Shown: piece by piece, positions 11,333-22,689 of the stretch
Layout of the letters: every line of letters starts with the position of its first letter
How positions within the stretch are numbered: the first letter of the stretch is position 1
NCBI GenBank assembly: GCA_020744425.1
Contig: JAGMUV010000009.1
Location: forward strand, 2,170,001 to 2,234,000
Direction: 5' to 3'
Source: Dactylonectria macrodidyma
Lineage: Eukaryota; Ascomycota; Sordariomycetes; Hypocreales; Nectriaceae
Length of the DNA: 64,000 bases
The notes under the pieces: model-generated
Seen by the model: the letters and a program-made list of their open reading frames with translations, nothing else
Databases searched by the model: none
What the model was told of the DNA's origin: nothing
Translations under genes and position numbers: made by a program

Positions 11333-12654
11333 ATGGCTCTCGTCAACGTTCGCCGCGATGTCAGCGACGCCTTCTATCGCTACAAGATGGAGCGCATCCA
11401 GACCAAGATTGAAGGCAAAGGAAACGGTATCAAGACTGTCGTCGTCAACTTGAGCAGTGTTGCCGCCTCTCTTGCCCGTCCCGGTGCCTACGTCATCAAG
11501 TACTTTGGTTTCGAGCTTGGCGCTCAGACAAACATTGATCCCAAGGACGACCGTTGGATTATCAACGGTGCCCATGACGCTGCCAAGCTCCAGGACCACC
11601 TGGATGGCTTCATCAACAAGTTTGTTCTCTGCAAGAAGTGCAAGAACCCCGAGACCGACGTCCACATCAAGGACGACCGCATCCTGCTCGATTGCAAGGC
11701 TTGTGGACAGCGCAGTGATGTCGACATTCGTCTCAAGCTGAGTGGCTTCATTCTCAAGAACCAGCCTAAGAAGGGCAAGAAGGACAAGGCCGAGCGCAAG
11801 GCTGCCCGAAAGGCCAAGCAGAATGGCAATGGTACCAAGGAGAATGGCCACGGAAGCGATGAAGTATCCGAGAATGGCTCCAACGAGAATGGCGATAATG
11901 TTGATGCTGATAGCGACGACGAGTTTCAGAAGATGCAAGCTGAGGCTGCCGAGGTTGAACAGGAAGACGAGGTCAAGGACCACGAGTGGGCCGTTGATAT
12001 GAGCGAGGCCGCCGTCAAGGCTCGTCAGGCCTCGCTCCCCGGCGAGTTCAAGCAGAAGCTTAACATGGGCGATGACGAAGACGAGGAGGGCGATGGCAGT
12101 GGCAACACTGTTTATGACGAACTCGGCAACTGGATTCAGGAGCAGATTGATGACCTGGGCGATGTTGACGAGTTGTCGTCTATTGACATCTTTGTCAAGG
12201 CCAAGGAGTTGGGCATTGAGGGCAAACACCGCAGCGTTCTTGTTCTTGTTCAGACCATTTTCAACGAGAACATTGCCACCCAGATCCCCAAGCGTGCGAG
12301 CATGCTGAAGCAGGTTTGTCAACACCCCAAGGACCTCCGTGAACGACATGTGCTAACATTACGAAGTTCGTTATTTCCGAGCGTCATGAGAAGGCACTGC
12401 TCGGAGGCACTGAGCGCCTCATTGGTTCCCTGGGCAAAGCACATCCCGAGGTGTACCAGCAGATTGTCAAGATCCTTCAACTGTACTATCACTACGATCT
12501 GATCAGCGAGGAGGTGGTTACGAAGTGGGGCTCCAAGGCCAGCAAGAAGTACACAGATATCTCCACTTCCAAGAAGGTTCGCAAGGCCGCCGAGCCCTTC
12601 CTCACCTGGCTCGCCGAGGCCGAGTCGGAGGAGGAGTCGTCTGACGAGGAGTAA
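11333..12654 (+). CDS. TIF5: Translation initiation factor eIF5 (422 aa)
   Basis: eIF5 is the GTPase-activating protein of eIF2 in the scanning 43S complex and also bridges eIF2, eIF3 and eIF1. Exons 11333-12313 and 12367-12654 flank a 53-bp intron whose 3' end is AAG, just after a CTAAC branch site. The N-terminal GAP domain has FYRYKM at 14-19, whose Arg16 matches the yeast arginine finger Arg15. A four-Cys zinc finger follows (C100, C103, C121, C124). A Lys-rich then acidic linker (about 145-270) leads to the C-terminal W2/HEAT domain, ending in the usual acidic tail ([12 protein letters not shown]). Length fits the family (yeast 405). All key residues are present. Expression is probably influenced by the uORFs upstream. 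Confidence 0.96.
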
Positions 12655-13037
12655 AATCCCATCACTCTCCGCGAACCTTTTGTGTCTGGTGCCTTGAATT
12701 GTATTCGGAGGACTGGCTTAGTAAAGGAACTTGTGTGCAACGTGATTTTGCTCTACTGAGTCTTTTTCGACAGTCAGCTTGGTGCTTTAGTTTGTTTCTT
12801 TTAAATTGAGCTTACAATTCCACTCTGATCATGTTACCTTGCTACTAAACCGGCTTCGCGGACCAATCGTGACTTGTCTTGCCTAGTTCCACTTACATGC
12901 TGGATATGTGATTCGTGCCTAGTTTGGTGATTGTAAGGTAATGGGTTGCGTTGGGGTATCATATTGCCTCGGCAGGCAAGCATCGCACCACTATCTAGAT
13001 TACATACGAATACATTTCGCAACCCCTAATTCCAATT
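12655..13037. other. Convergent 3' region between eIF5 and the THO1 fusion gene
   Basis: About 380 bases holding the 3' untranslated regions of both genes. No further feature was seen. Confidence 0.6.
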
Positions 13038-15779
13038 TCACGATGCCTCTGCATCAGGCATCGTGGCGTCCTTGAGCTCCTTGGTAGTGTTTCCCTCATT
13101 CCCAATCGCGGCCTCATCGCCAGCTTCCATGACTGTATCCTTAGTCGCATCACCCCCACCATTTGCTTGATCACCGCTCCCCGACTTGCCATAGATGAAG
13201 GATCCAAGAGCCTTGGCGGCTTCGTCTAGGTTTTCGTTGACAACAGTCGTGTTGAATAGCTCGGCGACCTTGGACTCGTCGAGATCGTTGGCCAGGTCCT
13301 TGAGGATTGTTTCAACAGCGCCGTCATCCTTACCGGATGACTTGAGGCGCTCTTGGAGGGCTTTGGGGGTGGGGGGCTTGATAAGAATGAAGCGTGCTTG
13401 GAAGTCCATGTCCTTGGCATATTGTGCGGCCTGAGGGGTGGGATTGTGTTAGCGAATGCAAGGGCATAGCAAGAAAGAAGACAAGATGTGCTTACCTCGA
13501 GGTCAAGCTCGACGATCGGGACCTTGCCCGCCTCGGTCACGGCTTCGATAGCCTTGGTGCTGGTTCCGTAGTCTACCTTGTCACGAGTGCCTGACTCGAT
13601 GAGGCGGTCGCCGTCGCGCAGCTGGTTGAACTCCTGAGCCTTGACGAAGTGGAAGGTCCTGCCCTTGACCTCTCCGTCGAGCGGCTCTCTGGTAGTGTGC
13701 CGCACCACGGTGGCGAAGACGCCCTTGTGATCCTCCATCAACTTCTCGACCAAGGCCGACTTGCCTGCTCCTACTGGCCCTGAGATGATGATGGGCTCGC
13801 GGTCAGTGGGCAGATCTTCTTCGCTAGCGGTGGGCTCGGCGGCGTCGTCGCAGTCGTCGCCGTCGGCGAGCTCCTCAAAAACGACATCGATCTTCTTGGG
13901 ATCGTCGATCTTGTCAAATGCAGTGAGTTTTGTCCGGGCGGCGATGCGCAGGGCCCTCCAGCTCTTGCTAGCCTTTCCCGCGATGGCGGCTGCCTTTGCC
14001 TGGTCGTTGGTGGACATGTCGATCTCAAAGTCATCGTCCGCAATCTTCCGCTTGAAGCTGTCGAGGTCGGGGATCCTGCACCGCTCCTCGGACTTCAGCC
14101 GCTCCATGACCGTCTCCTCGTCTTCATCTTGTAGAAAATCCAGGGGCACGGCTCCCATGGGGACAGGCCTGAGGCGCTTGCTCGTTGCCGTGCGCTGAAC
14201 AGTGCTCCTCGCCTCGACGAAGATCGCCGGAGAGACGGGATCTCGTTTGATTGGGTGGCAACCTTCAATCTTCCAGCGAACCCAGTTTTTGTCTCTAGCC
14301 AGCACCGTCTCCACCATCCGATAAAAGTACGGCCCATCAGGGCCTTGCCGTAGGTAATCCGCTATTGTGCTCTTCATTTCGTTGGCCCATTTTGTCTTGG
14401 GAAGTTAGCTAGGCTGCATGGCGAGGGCAACGGGTTTCCTAGACTTACATCCTCTTCGCTGAGAACCTGGTCAACGTACATGACTGCCTTGTTTGTGGAA
14501 GCAGCTGCGGAGAGCTTTTCTCGCGCCTGCGCGGACAGGGAGAGAAGGAAATCGATGATGATGAGGGCCTGTACTAAGACGTGGCGTCGGAAGGACGAAT
14601 CGCTCATCTATAGCTAATTGTAAGTACTCCTGTATGCGAATCACCACACTAGAATTCTTACCTCTAGTTCAAACAGATCCTTGCTAGTTAGATATTTTGG
14701 ATTAAAAGCATTGGCTGTGTCATCATCTCCACCGCCCTCTCTCTTCCGTTTCAGGCTTCGTCTGGAGTCTTCGGCTGACTTCCGTGACCCTCGCTCGTGG
14801 TGAGTGGTGTTAAAGACTTTCATAGTGGCACCAAGGCTTTCTTTAAAAGCCGTGAGATGAGGTGTCTCGAATAGTCTCTTGGGTTGACTGAAGTTTTCCT
14901 GGAGCGACCAAAATAGGGGATACAGGGCATCAGGGTCCAGTGGTTTGTCGGAATTCTTGGCTTCATTGGCCTTAGACGTCAGCCTTGCCTCAATCTGTTC
15001 TCTGGGACCCAAGGGAGGTGCATCGACGTCCATTTTGGAGTCGGAATCGGGAGGGGCCGCCTCATATGTGGTGACATTCTCGACGTGATATTCGCCCCGG
15101 AGGTTTACGGAGCTCTTGTCGCCGAGTGGGAAGCTCTGGAACATGAAGATGAAGACGCGACCGCAAAACTCTGTGTCTTCGGCACGGGACAGGCGGCGTA
15201 ACAGCTCATTGCAAGTTCGTAGGATACTGAGTTGCTTTCCTTTAAGGTTTGCCGTGATTCGTTCTCGCCGTGATTCGAGGAAGTCGAAGATTTTGCGACA
15301 TCCCGCTATGGTTTGGCTGTCGAGTAGCTCCTCGGCAAGCCAGATTACTAGCGCAGGGTCGCATTGTCCGTCGTCGGAGAGGATGCAGAGGATGTCAAGG
15401 AGGTTCCACACCTTGACGAACTCGGGGGATTCGATGGTGGTTGTCGCCTGTGTTGGTCAGCGCATGGCGCGCAAGCTTCGGAGATGGCGGCGAAGCTCAC
15501 AATAAGGTTGCTGAGAATCTCACGGGAGGCAGTCTCGATCATGGCGTATTGCCGCGCTTTGATATGGCTGCTGGTAGCCTCATCATTCTCTGTCTGGGTG
15601 AGGATGGCGGCGACTTGAGATACCCGGCCGGGGATGTCGTCAAAGTCAGACTTGTTGAGGGCTGGTTCGATGGTGGACGTTTGTTTCACGTTTTCTGCCT
15701 GACCCAGAAGCTCCTCAAGTAGCAACACCGAGGTCGCGACGGCTGGGACACCCGGATTGTCCATGTCCAGTGCCGGCAT
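13038..15779 (-). CDS. HPR1: THO complex subunit 1 (Hpr1/THOC1) fused to a guanylate-kinase-like domain (838 aa)
   Basis: Exons (minus) 15779-15501, 15447-14662, 14607-14449, 14395-13496 and 13430-13038 join in phase. Residues 1 to about 570 are the THOC1 fold (IFDFLESRRERI, LRTCNELLRRLSR-ED, FCGRVFIF, later VRWKIEGC and SKSWRALRIA). THO works in the nucleus, coupling transcription elongation to mRNP assembly and export. From about residue 607 a guanylate-kinase domain follows: P-loop GPVGAGKS (614-621), RHTTREP, GEVKGRTFHFV, DYGTS, VELDLE, ARFILIKPP, then a Gly/Asp-rich tail. The single 300-codon exon 4 carries both the THOC1 end and the P-loop, so this is one gene and not two merged ones. 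Several GMP-site and lid arginines of true guanylate kinases look replaced, so catalysis is doubtful. Intron 3 ends in AAG. Confidence 0.88.
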
Positions 15780-16327
15780 TGTGAGTGAACAACGCGGCGT
15801 TATGGAGACAAGGCCTGCTCTGGCTCCGTCCTTGGGAGGCGTTTACGCGCAAAGGATGCGCTGCTGATGGCGGGAATTCTCGCGATCGATCGAGTCAATG
15901 GATGAGGCTCTCGGGAGGATTCGCGAAGGTCGGTTGGATTTGTTGCTGCTGGGTCGTCGGAGAGCGGCAGCTAGCATGTCGACCTGAGATATTCAGACAA
16001 GGGAAGGCTGAGGGTGTGGGCGAACCACAGAGCGAGGTCTCGCGTTTGCATTAGTACCAGCAGAGTGACATAATTTTCGAGCGACCTAAAGTACACAAGC
16101 GACCGGGATACTTTGCATGCGGCTTGGCAGACCCAGTAGACGCGTGGGTCCCTGCGAGGCTGAAATTTTGGAGGTGGCTCCGAGTTGCATGAAGAAGCGT
16201 CTATCCAGAACCGAGAAATCCCAGCTTCAACTCCGAGCCTCCATCACGACCGCTGACGCTGTCCCAGCCACGAATTCATCGCCCGGGGACCACCGGCAGC
16301 TCATGACGCGACAGGATTCTTCCGACA
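15780..16327. promoter_or_regulatory. Divergent promoter between THO1 and Aquarius
   Basis: A 548-bp spacer separates the start codons of two divergent RNA-processing genes, so it must serve both. An ACGCGT hexamer lies at 16140-16145. No TATA box is obvious. Confidence 0.55.
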
Positions 16328-19300
16328 ATGCCTAACGTGAAGCGGCTTAAGGGCAGCGGTGCCGCGAAGGCCCAGAAGAAGCCCGAACCGAAGCAGAAGA
16401 CCGCCGACGGACGTCCAACTCCAGCCGAGGTGGAAGAAGAGGAGCACCAGTTCGTTCAGGTCGCCCGGAAGAACTGGCTGAAGCCGTCGAAGAAGCCGGC
16501 CAAGCCCAAGGTCAAGAATGATATCCTGAAGCAGAGCATCTGGGACCAGCTCGAGCGTGAGGGCTTCCAGTACAAGTCCCTGTTGCTGCTCGAGAGTTTG
16601 CAGACATTGGAGAGGTGCGCGCCCTGCCGAGCCTGTTGACCGACGCCTGAATTGCTAACCTGCTTTCTATATAGCTACTTGTGGCCTGGATACACCGAGG
16701 AAGCGTCCAACTACCATGTTTTGCTGATCGCTCTCATCGCCAATGTGAAGCGACGAGAGCACCTGGAAACATGGGGTAAGTAGGCATCGCCTTTGCTACG
16801 GAGCTCCATGCTGACTTTGACCAGGCCTCTTCGAGGACAGACCAGGTGATTTCTCGTCCCTATTCCGCCGACTCCTTTCCATGATGCTCGACCGAACGCT
16901 TTCCATTACCCTAAGAACCCAGCTCCTCTGTTTCCTGATCCACGCGTTCCAGAGTCTGGACTGTACAATCGTCAGAAAGGAGTGCGCACCACTTGTATCG
17001 ATTGGCATCTGGCACAACTTGTCTACCGAGAAGTTACAGGAGTCGAAGCTGGACCAAGCTCCTCATTTAAGAAAGGCGTGGAAGGCTGCTCACAAGCGGT
17101 ACGATGCTGCCGACGATGCGACTAAGGCCCGCCTTCGATTCGAGCGATCATGGCTCTACACCCTTCTACTCGACTTTTTGGGTATCTTGCACACGGAGGG
17201 CAGCAAATCCGGTAAGCAGCGCACCGTTCTACAAAAACCTCGAGTATTCGCCTCTAACTAGCCTCGAGACCGTGTTCTATACTGTGAGCGGTTTGTCGAG
17301 TTCATCTCCGATCTCCAGAGCCAGCTGCCGACACGGCGATATGTCAACATTCTGCTACAGGATCTTCATCTGATTCCCGCCATGAAGCTGTCGCCAATGT
17401 ACAATGACGAGGAGCACACTCTCCTCCGCGAGCTCCATGCTCTTCTTTCCCATTACACCTACTTCATCATCGATGATCAAACTGGAGTCCAGCACAGCTC
17501 CACGGAGGCGTATAACAAGCACTGCAAATCCCTCGGGAAGCTCCAGCGCATCGCCCTTAAGCATTTCAAGGATAAGCTTGCAGTGTTAGCGCTGTCGAAC
17601 TACGGTGCGATCGATAAGAGGGAAGAGTTGGAGGCTTTGCTCGAGCCTCTCACGGATGAGGAAATTGTTCAACTGATGAGCCTTTTGGATCTTCGCACCA
17701 CATATCCTGAGAGCCTTAATCTCCCCGCCACACGAAAGTTCCATATTGAGGTGCTCTTAACCACATATGAACGCAGAAAAACGTTTCAGGAAAAAGCGCA
17801 CGGCATCGGCTTGGTGCCGACGGAGCATTCCTTGTTTGACAACAGTTTCCAGCAGGCGGAGGGCTATGATGGCTCCCATCCTATGGCGCTCCCCAAGTTG
17901 AACCTGCAATATCTTTCGGTTCGCGACTTCTTGTGGAGAGCACTCATACTGTACCGCTGCGAGTCGTTTTATGGAGTCCGCAAAGACATCGAATCCGCCT
18001 TGCGCCGGCTGCGCCCCGAGACGACGCAGCCTGGCGAAACGACATTCGCTGGTTTCTCAAAGATGGCAATGCCTATCTCAAAGCCGGCCATCTTGGAGGT
18101 GGTGCCAGCTCTTGTTGGCGACGACCAACCGTCGATGGTGCGCGCTGAGGTCATCGTTGACGTACGACGACTTGGAGAGGGCGTGCGCCGCGAATGGGAC
18201 TCTCTTAGGCAAGATGATGTGGTCTTCCTCCTTCACATTGAGCCCCCCGGTACGAAACCTGCAAGTAATGGTGGCCAAACACTGTCAGAAGCCGAGATGC
18301 TCGGCGTGGTGACCGTTCGAGCTGCGTCGGTTCTTCAAGTCACCGACGAGAAGGGCCGTCAGGCCAGGGAAGGAGCCAACAATCTCGACAGCAAGCGCCG
18401 CATTCAACTGAAATTGGACTCACAGACGTATACCAAAGACGCCGAGCGAGCATCGGCTGGGAAGCCTGATGTATATGCTGGAATCAATTTGCTTCTCAGG
18501 CGCGGAAGGAGGGAGAACAACTTTAAGCCTGTTCTCGAGTCCATCCGTAGCCTTGTTCTTTCTGAAGTCCCGTTGCCCGCGTGGCTCCATGAGGTCTTCC
18601 TCGGCTATGGAGATCCTGCGGGCGCTACGTACAAGAATCTCCCTAACCGAGCCAAGAAGCTTGATTTCAGAGATACTTTCCTCGACTGGCAACATTTGAC
18701 CGAGAGTATGCCTGGCAAGATCATTGATCCGGGAGATGAAGTCTCGGGGAGCTTTGGCCCCCCTTACGTGCTGGAAGCAGTAGAGAAACCGCAAGAGCCT
18801 CGGGGAACCAAGCCATCTAAGAAGCGTCGTCGTGATGCGACCCCTGCTTTAATATCCGAAATTGAGACCCTGAAGGCCTCTACCTACCGATCCCCGAAGA
18901 CGGGGCCGTACCCTATCGACGCACCTCGACATAACTCTGTGCGATTCACCCCGGCCCAAGTAGAGGCTATCACATCTGGCACACAACCTGGCCTCACGGT
19001 CGTTGTTGGCCCTCCAGGAACTGGCAAAACCGACGTCGCTACACAGATCATCAGCAATATCTACCACAACTTCCCCGAGCAGAAGACATTGCTCATTGCG
19101 CACAGCAACCAGGCCCTCAACCAACTCTTTGCCAAGATTGTTGCTCTTGATATCGATGAGCGACACCTCTTACGCCTAGGTCATGGCGAGGAGGAACTTG
19201 ATACAGATGGCAATTTCAGCAAGCATGGACGAGTTGAATCGTTCCTGGAGAACCGGGATCGCTATCTGCACGAGGTCAAGAGGCTCGCCGCTAGCCTTGG

Positions 19301-20869
19301 GGCACCCGGTGCGCATGAGAACTCAGCAGAGACGGCTGGTTACTTCAACAAAGTCTATATTGAGCCTGCGTGGACCAGGTTTCTGCAGGTTGCCGATGCT
19401 GACGAGTCCACAGCTGCTACTGTTGTTGAAGTCTTCCCCTTCCACACCTACTTCTCAGACGCGCCTCAACCTGTTTTCCCACAGGTGGCTGACCGAGAGC
19501 AGGTTCTGGACATCGCCCGAGGCTGCTATCGCCACATCTCTAAAATTTTCACGGAGCTGGCCGACGCCCTTCCGTTTGAGATTCTCCGACGGGACCGTGA
19601 CAAAGCAAACTACTTGCTCACCAGCGAGGCTCGAATCATTGCAATGACAACCACCCATGCAGCCATTCGGAGAGGAGAGATTGCTTCTCTCCGATTCCAC
19701 TACGACAACGTGGTGATGGAAGAAGCTGCTCAAATCACTGAAATCGAGACTTTTATTCCCTTGGCAATGCAGACTCCAGTGGGTGGAAACATGCCACTGC
19801 AGCGAGTTGTTCTATGCGGTGACCACTTCCAGAACTCTCCAGTCATCCAGAGTCTTGCATTCCGCCACTATGCCAACCTGGAACAGTCACTTTTCTCGCG
19901 GTTGGTTCGCCTTGGCGTTCCCACTGTGACACTTGACAAGCAAGGTCGTGCTCGCTCCTCCATTGCGAGCCTCTATCAGTGGCGGTACCAGAACCTGGAG
20001 AACCTCCCGGATGTGCAGAGCAACCCGCAATTTGTCAAGGCGAATGCTGGATTCAAGTTTGACTACCAATTTATCAACGTACCCGACTATAAGGGCCGTG
20101 GCGAATCGGAACCCACATCTCACTTTGTTCAGAATCTGGGTGAGGCAGAGTACGCCGTGGCTCTTTACCAGTACATGCGCCTGCTTGGATACCCTGCGGA
20201 GAAGATCAGCATTCTCGCAACATATGCCGGTCAACGCGCCCTGGTGAAGGATGTATTGTCTCACAGATGTGCTCGGAACCCTGTGTTTGGTCTTCCTAAG
20301 GCGGTCGCGACAGTGGACAAATACCAGGGCGAGCAGAATGATTGTAAGTGTTCATCTCCTGGGAATAGTTTCGGATGTGGATTGTCGTCGACTAACCACT
20401 TGATTCTTTAGACATTATTCTATCTTTGACTCGAACATCACGCGTGGGTTACCTTCGCGACGTACGTCGCATGACAGTGGCACTTTCACGAGCACGACTG
20501 GGTCTTTACATCCTTGGACGCCGAGAGGTGTTTGAAGCGTGCCCTGAGCTCCGCCCTGCTTTTGATCTGCTATTGCAGAGACCAGACAAACTAATGCTCG
20601 TCACGGGAGAGCTGTGGCCGACAGAGAGGGACTCTATTGAAGGAGACAGCGTAGTTGACGGAGAGGTGCCGATGGAGGGCGTGGAACATCTGGGTCAATA
20701 TGTATTTGAGATGACCAACACTAAACTTAAGCAGCTGCAGGTGGAGCAGGGTGGTTCTGGGGCACCTGAGCCCATCGCTGAGGAGGCCGAGGATGGGGAG
20801 GATGCGTATGAAGAAGACGATGGGGAGGATGTTGAGGCGGATATCCTCGAGGTACGGGAAGGGGAGTGA
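16328..20869 (+). CDS. cwf11: Intron-binding spliceosomal helicase Aquarius / Cwf11 (1435 aa)
   Basis: Exons 16328-16614, 16675-16775, 16825-17211, 17269-20343 and 20412-20869. Aquarius is an SF1 RNA helicase that contacts the intron upstream of the branch site in activated spliceosomes. The N-terminal half is the helical armadillo-like domain (YLWPGYTEE, then YCERFVEFISDLQSQLPTRR). The helicase core follows: Walker A GPPGTGKT (839-846), motif II EEAAQ (1076-1080), TLDKQGRARSSIASLY, VDKYQGEQNDYIILSLTRT and RRMTVALSRARLGLYILGR. A Lys/Arg patch precedes the core and an acidic tail ends the protein. Length matches the human protein (about 1485). The third intron keeps frame only if it ends at a GAG (17266-17268), skipping a TAG three bases after its CTAAC. 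It sits divergent from THO1. Confidence 0.95.
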
Positions 20870-22689
20870 GTGAGCAAGCCAAGCTGTATATTGAATTATG
20901 GAAGGTCAAGGGCGGCGTACTAGGGATGGCATTAAACTACCTGCAAAGCGGAAGTGAGTAGCGTGGATAGGACGCTGAACAAAGTGACATTTGCTTCTAC
21001 TATCTAAGGATAATGAGCTATGAACAACCCAGAGCTGCCCCATCTAAGACCAGGCTTAGGCCGTCATAAGCGCTTTTGTGATGCATGACATTTGCATCCC
21101 GCGCGGTTGGTCGCCGCAGGCAGGGTTTAGGCATAGGTGATCTGCAACCTGCAGGTCTGGAGAACTCTCCTCTGGGATCTATACCGTAGCAGAGGTTCTC
21201 TGACATCATCGACGACTGGGGACTAGGGCGGCTGTTCCGACGACCCATTGATCACATCAAGATGACATTCTCAAGCGTCGGCATCGGGCAGGTGACCACA
21301 TACCGTGGCCAAAGATGGTAGCGGGAGTCGTTTGCCGGCATAGAATTGCTTGTTGCAAGGCAGGCAGCACTACGTACACGCCAATGGGATACACGAGAGA
21401 TGACGGAGTATCCTATGGATGATGTGGTCACACAAGTATGCCTGTGTAGTCGGACAGTGTTTCCAGGGCGTGCAGAGCAAGCAAAACAAAGCAAAACAAG
21501 GGAAAAAAAACCAAGCCGAATTGGTGAGGCTTGGTTTGGTCAGCGCAGTAAAACGGCATCTCCGAAGAAACCCTACTTTGAACATCAAGTGTACACAACT
21601 ACCAGTCAAGTAAGGGTGCTAGTGGAATCGCGAACTTAGGGGAAACCCTTGTCTTGATCCGCTAGGCGCTCGCACGACACGTCAATGTTGGCGATTTGAT
21701 GGGTTTGTCAGCAAAAAGAGGTACGGAGGCAAGAGTGCAAGTTGCAGGCGCAGGCAGGCATCTTGAGTCAGATCATTCAAGTTGCACTGCAGCGACATGC
21801 AAGGATGGGCGGACAGGCCGGGAAGTGACGGGTCGGAAGAATGGCTTCGCCAGCCGCCCGATGCACAAGGCTTGGTTATGCCGAACACAAAGCAGAGGAC
21901 GGCTGTGAAGGCTTGTCTCTGTGAATCTATGGGATATGGCATCGGTGTCTCTAACTCTGTGAGAGAGAAAGGGGGCAGTGCTTCACCAGCGAAGGGAGTG
22001 CAGTTGTGACTTGTTCTCATTGGCGTGTGGAGGGAGAGGCGAGGACGAAGAGTCATAGCTCATAACTGAGCCACTCACTCCATGCAATGCCGTAGTTGCC
22101 TGACTAGGTACCTACCTCAATAGTCAAACGCCCCCCCCCCCCCCCCCCCCCCAACCCACAATTCTTGCCGTCCCAATCCGTTTCTGGTGCGGAGCCTGGG
22201 CTGTCGCTGCTTTAACCTGAGCGGAGGGTGATCTAGTGGGTGAACAGGGTGATCAGCCTACCTATGCAGTTCACGACAAAGACATAGCGATTAGAAAGGT
22301 AATGAAGAGTCTGGAATACGTCAGGTAACTGTGGTTTGTTCTTGATTTCCTGCCATTGCCCTGCCTAAGTATATATGTCAAACAAATCTCTTCCCCTTTG
22401 TCACGCTTCTTCTGGACATGACAAGTGACAAGTGACAAATCGGGCACACCTAAACCACCCCCGACGCTTTCCTCTCGCGCAGCTAGCATAGCGATACACT
22501 CAAATAACCTGTTGGCCTTCCATCCCCCTGCAAGTTGTCCCTTGGTGCATACTTGTGGTGCCTTTCCTGGGACCGCCTGTAGATTGGCGCGTCTCTTCTC
22601 TCTGATGCGAAAGGGAGGCTTCACCCCTCTGAGATGATGGATACCGGAGCGTTGCGGAAGGGACTCCAATACTTAAAGACTGACTTTGA
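20870..22689. other. Intergenic region, about 1.8 kb
   Basis: No supported gene. It holds a TAGGTACCTA-type motif (22105-22117) and a C22 homopolymer (22131-22152). Confidence 0.5.
22131..22152. repeat. C22 homopolymer
   Basis: Twenty-two consecutive C, next to a TAGGTACCTACCT motif. The length may vary between isolates or be imprecise in the assembly. Confidence 0.8.

Noticed and set aside
11273..12349. 358-codon minus-strand frame opposite eIF5
   Set aside because: It is the antisense shadow of the eIF5 coding exon; its Leu/Val-rich composition follows from the codon use of the real gene.
13038..14377. A separate guanylate kinase gene beginning at an internal Met
   Set aside because: The frame continues upstream in phase through THOC1 exons, and the same exon contains THOC1 sequence before the P-loop.
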